A stretch of 22,170 nt of DNA, taken from Aureobasidium sp. EXF-3400. Lineage: Eukaryota > Ascomycota > Dothideomycetes > Dothideales > Saccotheciaceae. The translations under genes and the position numbers were made by a program. Under the pieces are notes generated by a model that was not told where the DNA came from, ran no database searches, and saw nothing but the letters and a program-made list of their open reading frames with translations. The stretch lies in contig SWBL01000545.1 of the NCBI GenBank assembly GCA_024195585.1, positions 1 through 22,170 of the forward strand. Direction: 5' to 3'. Positions 19,433 through 22,170 of the stretch are shown in pieces (the first letter of the stretch is position 1; every line of letters begins with the position of its first letter).

Positions 19433-21371
19433 CTACTCGAGCAAGGCGGCAGCTCTTTTGACATCTTGGACCATCAGCCTCGCCTGGCGCTCGTACAGCT
19501 CTAGGGCAGTAATAGTGGCTTCGAGATGTTGTTGAAGCGATCGCAAACGAGGCGCATGAAGGACAGTGGTATCCTTGGCGCTTGCGACATGCGTCTTTTC
19601 TATCATCAAAAAGCTCCAACACTCCGTCATCTTTTGGTAGAAGGGGAGATCGCGAAAAGACTCAGCGTGTTGGAACGGCACGAGTTTGGCATCCAGAGCA
19701 GCTGACTTCACGTTCAAGTCCTTGTAATGGTCCAGAACAGCCTGGACAAGCTGGACCTGCAAACCAGTCTCCTCTCGCATGGCGACCGTTGGCGTTAACG
19801 ACTGGCTCAGAGCGCAGATCTGGCCAAAAGTTAGGTCGCTCATGTTTGCTTGAGGATAGTCGAGGATCGGGAGGGGGTGGTGGGGCTGGAATTCGGCTGG
19901 GTCCAATAAGGCGGCCAGGAAGCGGCGCCATGCGGGCACATGGAGTGAGTGGGGAGAGGCTCGGTCAAGCATCGCACAGACGGCATGGGCAATGATGTAT
20001 ACGCCGCAGTCGACGCTCCCTTCTTGTTTATTGCCCAAGAGCTCGGAGACGGCCTGTGAGACGTGGTCAGTAAGCCAGACGCACAAGATGGCTCACACCC
20101 GCACTGACCGAATGTGACAGCTTCCACGAGTCTTTCGAGGACTGGGCGTGGAGAAGATTGAGGAGAGCATCTCCTGTGTTCTTTTGCAAGCTAGTCATAC
20201 CCAGCGGGTCGTAGTGTTTGACATGCTTGGTATCTAGATCGACGATTGCGACTGTCCAGTGGTTCGGCTCGAGGGTCGAGTGGTGCAGTGGCACGACGAG
20301 AAGACTTGTCTGTGGTGGCATGAAGAACCGTTTTGATAGGTTTCGCTGAGGGTGGCTCGTGTCCACGTAGAGACAACTGAGGACGTGGACAGTGCTCGGG
20401 TCGGGGTGGAATAGGCGGAGCACTTCGTCGATGACACTGGAATGAACCTGTTCACCAGGGCGAAGCGTCTCGATCGAGATCTTTTCTCTAATCGGTGCGT
20501 TGCTTATGATGATCTCATCGTCTACCATCGTCTTGTCAGGGTCTCCGTCATCGGTCGTGGCGGGGCTGGGAGGCTTGGCGGGCGACTGTGGCGCCATCGT
20601 CTTTGGTGCCGGACGTGTGACAGCAGATCGCGGCGACTGGAAGGAGGTTGAAGAGGCTTCAGGCAAGAAGTGAGCGGGCGACGGGGAGGACTGCTGAGAC
20701 TGGAAGCTGGCGTCGTGGGTGTCGTCGTGACTGCCGACGTTCCAATCGTTGGAGTCTTGAGTGATGCCTCGATTAGGGTTTGGCAGGTTGTGGTGCAGGA
20801 TGTTGGTCGCCTCGTGACAGGAAGGACCGGACTCGTCGGTCTGGAAGATGCCTTCGGTGTCTTGTTCGGGGTTGCTGCCTGAGGGTGTGCCTGTCTCGTG
20901 TGCGTTGTCGGTACGTGCTCTCTTGCTGCTGCTCGGGTCCCGCTGGGCTGGGGTACGTGTCTTCCGTTTGGGGATGGACTGAGCGACGGCGGCCTTGTTG
21001 TTGGTGTCGTCGATGTTCATGGTGTCGATGACTGACTGCACATCTGACGGCAACCAGGGGCGATCCGTGCTGGCGCCGGGATGCTTGACCAAGCCCCGTT
21101 GCCGGTCTTTCCGAGCGTCTTGTAGTAATGGGAACACGACTTGCAGTGACGAGTTGAGTTTTTCCAGTTTTTTTAGCCTGGCAACAAAGTCGGTCGAGTC
21201 GAGCGATTTTTGATCGAAGTGTTGGATGAATTCGGAGGCATCCAAACCAAAGGGCAGACGTCTTTTCGATGTCTGAAGTCGCTGGGCTGGGGTACGTATG
21301 TCAAGCAAGAACTGAGGCATTGCTGCAAGGTCGGAACGGGTTCGTGTGTAATGATTGCCTACACAGGACAT
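19433..21371 (-). CDS. Ulp1/C48-type cysteine protease-like protein (SUMO protease fold)
   Basis: Exon 1 is 21371-20109 and exon 2 is 20053-19433, giving 627 residues. The 55-nt intron has a GTCAGT donor, a CTGAC branch and CACAG acceptor. A GTGAGC donor at 20096 would give 4 more residues in frame. Residues 1-290 are low-complexity and disordered, rich in S, P, T, Q and D, with a basic KRKTRTPAQR stretch. The protease domain follows. Its catalytic residues are H371 in EPNHWTVAIVD, D388 in KHYDPLG, Q431 in KQEGSVDCGV, and C437. Spacing (H-D 17, D-C 49, Q-C 6) equals that of yeast Ulp1 (H514, D531, Q574, C580), which supports the first donor. The last 190 residues are helical. The family cleaves SUMO or related modifiers; similar domains are also found in some fungal transposons. 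The second ATG, at about 21320 (MPQFLLDIRTP), may be the true start. Confidence 0.8.
20054..20108 (-). other. Intron of the Ulp1-like gene
   Basis: 55 nt on the minus strand: GTCAGT donor, TACTGAC branch sequence, TCACAG acceptor. It separates the His/Asp half from the Gln/Cys half of the active site. An alternative donor 12 nt further in (GTGAGC) keeps the frame but would make the intron only 43 nt. Confidence 0.75.
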
Positions 21372-22170
21372 GGTCGTTGCGAAGGTCGCTCCACAAGGGT
21401 GAGCTTGTGATAAGGACAGTCACGCTTTCAGACTGCGCGCTGGTTCGCACCTTCCGTGGTCACGACGCTGCACTGCAACTGTCTAGCTGAGAAGTTTGCT
21501 CAATTGCCCTCGATGCTGCTTCGGAGTCTTCTTGTCCTTCTCATTCGCCGCTCCAATGACTTGAGCCGCAAAGACCTCCCAGAGCTTCAGTTGCGTTCAC
21601 ATGGCGATTCTTGGCATATCGTGAACACCTACTCGTGACAATGTTGCAGCTCAGTACAAGAAGCGCGTTGGCCCGGGAAGTCGTGAAGCTTGCTTACTAA
21701 GCCGCTCCATCTTGGGAAGCTCCGACGCATCAGACTTGCCTGATTAAGAACTCGGTTGATCAAGCTGCTCGATGCGGCAAGATCGGCATACTCGAGTTCC
21801 TGACTGAGGTACGAAGATCGTTATCCTTACATCAAGGACATCAACAGCTGAAGCCATCAAGAGTCCTAGCTCAACCGAACTTGTCTTTTGCTCTTGACTA
21901 CTGCGATTTCCGACTCTACAGGCTAAACGGAAGAAGTCGAACGCGGAGGGAAGTCGAACGTCAATTTCAACACGACGACGAGGTTCGCCACGGTCGCATT
22001 CAACGACCAGCGACTCAAATTGGTCAATTCTTCTAATACGTACAGTTGTATATCACTTCTTCATACGTGAGCGAACAGATCGCGATGGGGGTGGTGTTTC
22101 GTTGTCGCGTTTCCACTCCTTCTGTTTCGCGACGATATCTCCTGCATCGACTAATTCACGACCTCGTTTT
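21372..22170. other. Upstream flank of the Ulp1-like gene, no coding region recognised
   Basis: No convincing coding frame. A possible plus-strand intron (GTACGA at 21809 to CTACAG at 21921, with a TTGACTAC branch-like region) suggests the 5' UTR of a divergent gene starting beyond the window. Two copies of GAAGTCGAACG lie at about 21933-21962. Confidence 0.35.

Noticed and set aside
19582..19995. Plus-strand 137-codon frame
   Set aside because: Antisense shadow of exon 2 of the Ulp1-like gene, glycine/arginine-rich as expected for an opposite-strand frame.

Overview
The window looks like nuclear DNA from a filamentous ascomycete, probably a dothideomycete. The evidence is short 48-60 nt spliceosomal introns with CTGAC/CTAA-type branch sites, NACHT-WD40 (NLR-like) genes with near-identical WD40 repeats, a fungal HNH_2-family gene, and a Tad-like LINE remnant ending in an AAATC-type tail. 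The class-level placement is inference.

Left part (1-9960), a decayed accessory region. Bases 1-702 are the 3' end of a plus-strand WD40 gene with 126-nt repeat units. Next comes a degenerate non-LTR retrotransposon (about 909-2342; reverse transcriptase end, RNase H, 3' hairpin and tail). A minus-strand NACHT-WD40 gene (about 5249-2782) shares the C-terminal domain of the first gene. It is broken by three in-frame stops and at least one frameshift. A minus-strand HNH_2-type gene (8441-6762) stays in one reading frame for 559 codons but has four internal stops. A frameshifted TPR fragment lies at about 9907-9546. Every recognisable gene between 909 and 9960 is broken, mostly by TAG/TGA codons of the kind C-to-T or G-to-A transitions produce.

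Right part (11179-21371), intact intron-containing genes. These are an MFS transporter (plus, 2 exons), an isoprenylcysteine carboxyl methyltransferase-like membrane enzyme (plus, 2 exons), a JmjC-like 2-oxoglutarate/iron dioxygenase (plus, 2 exons) and a Ulp1/C48-type SUMO-protease-like gene (minus, 2 exons). The last two are tail to tail. Some unplaced reading frames (13135-13749, 15510-16127) may be hypothetical or decayed genes.

The transporter and methyltransferase could belong together in small-molecule metabolism. The JmjC-like and Ulp1-like pair is the most intriguing unit, a possible chromatin/SUMO module or mobile-element cargo. Neither link is proven by the sequence. No tRNA, rRNA or CRISPR array was recognised.
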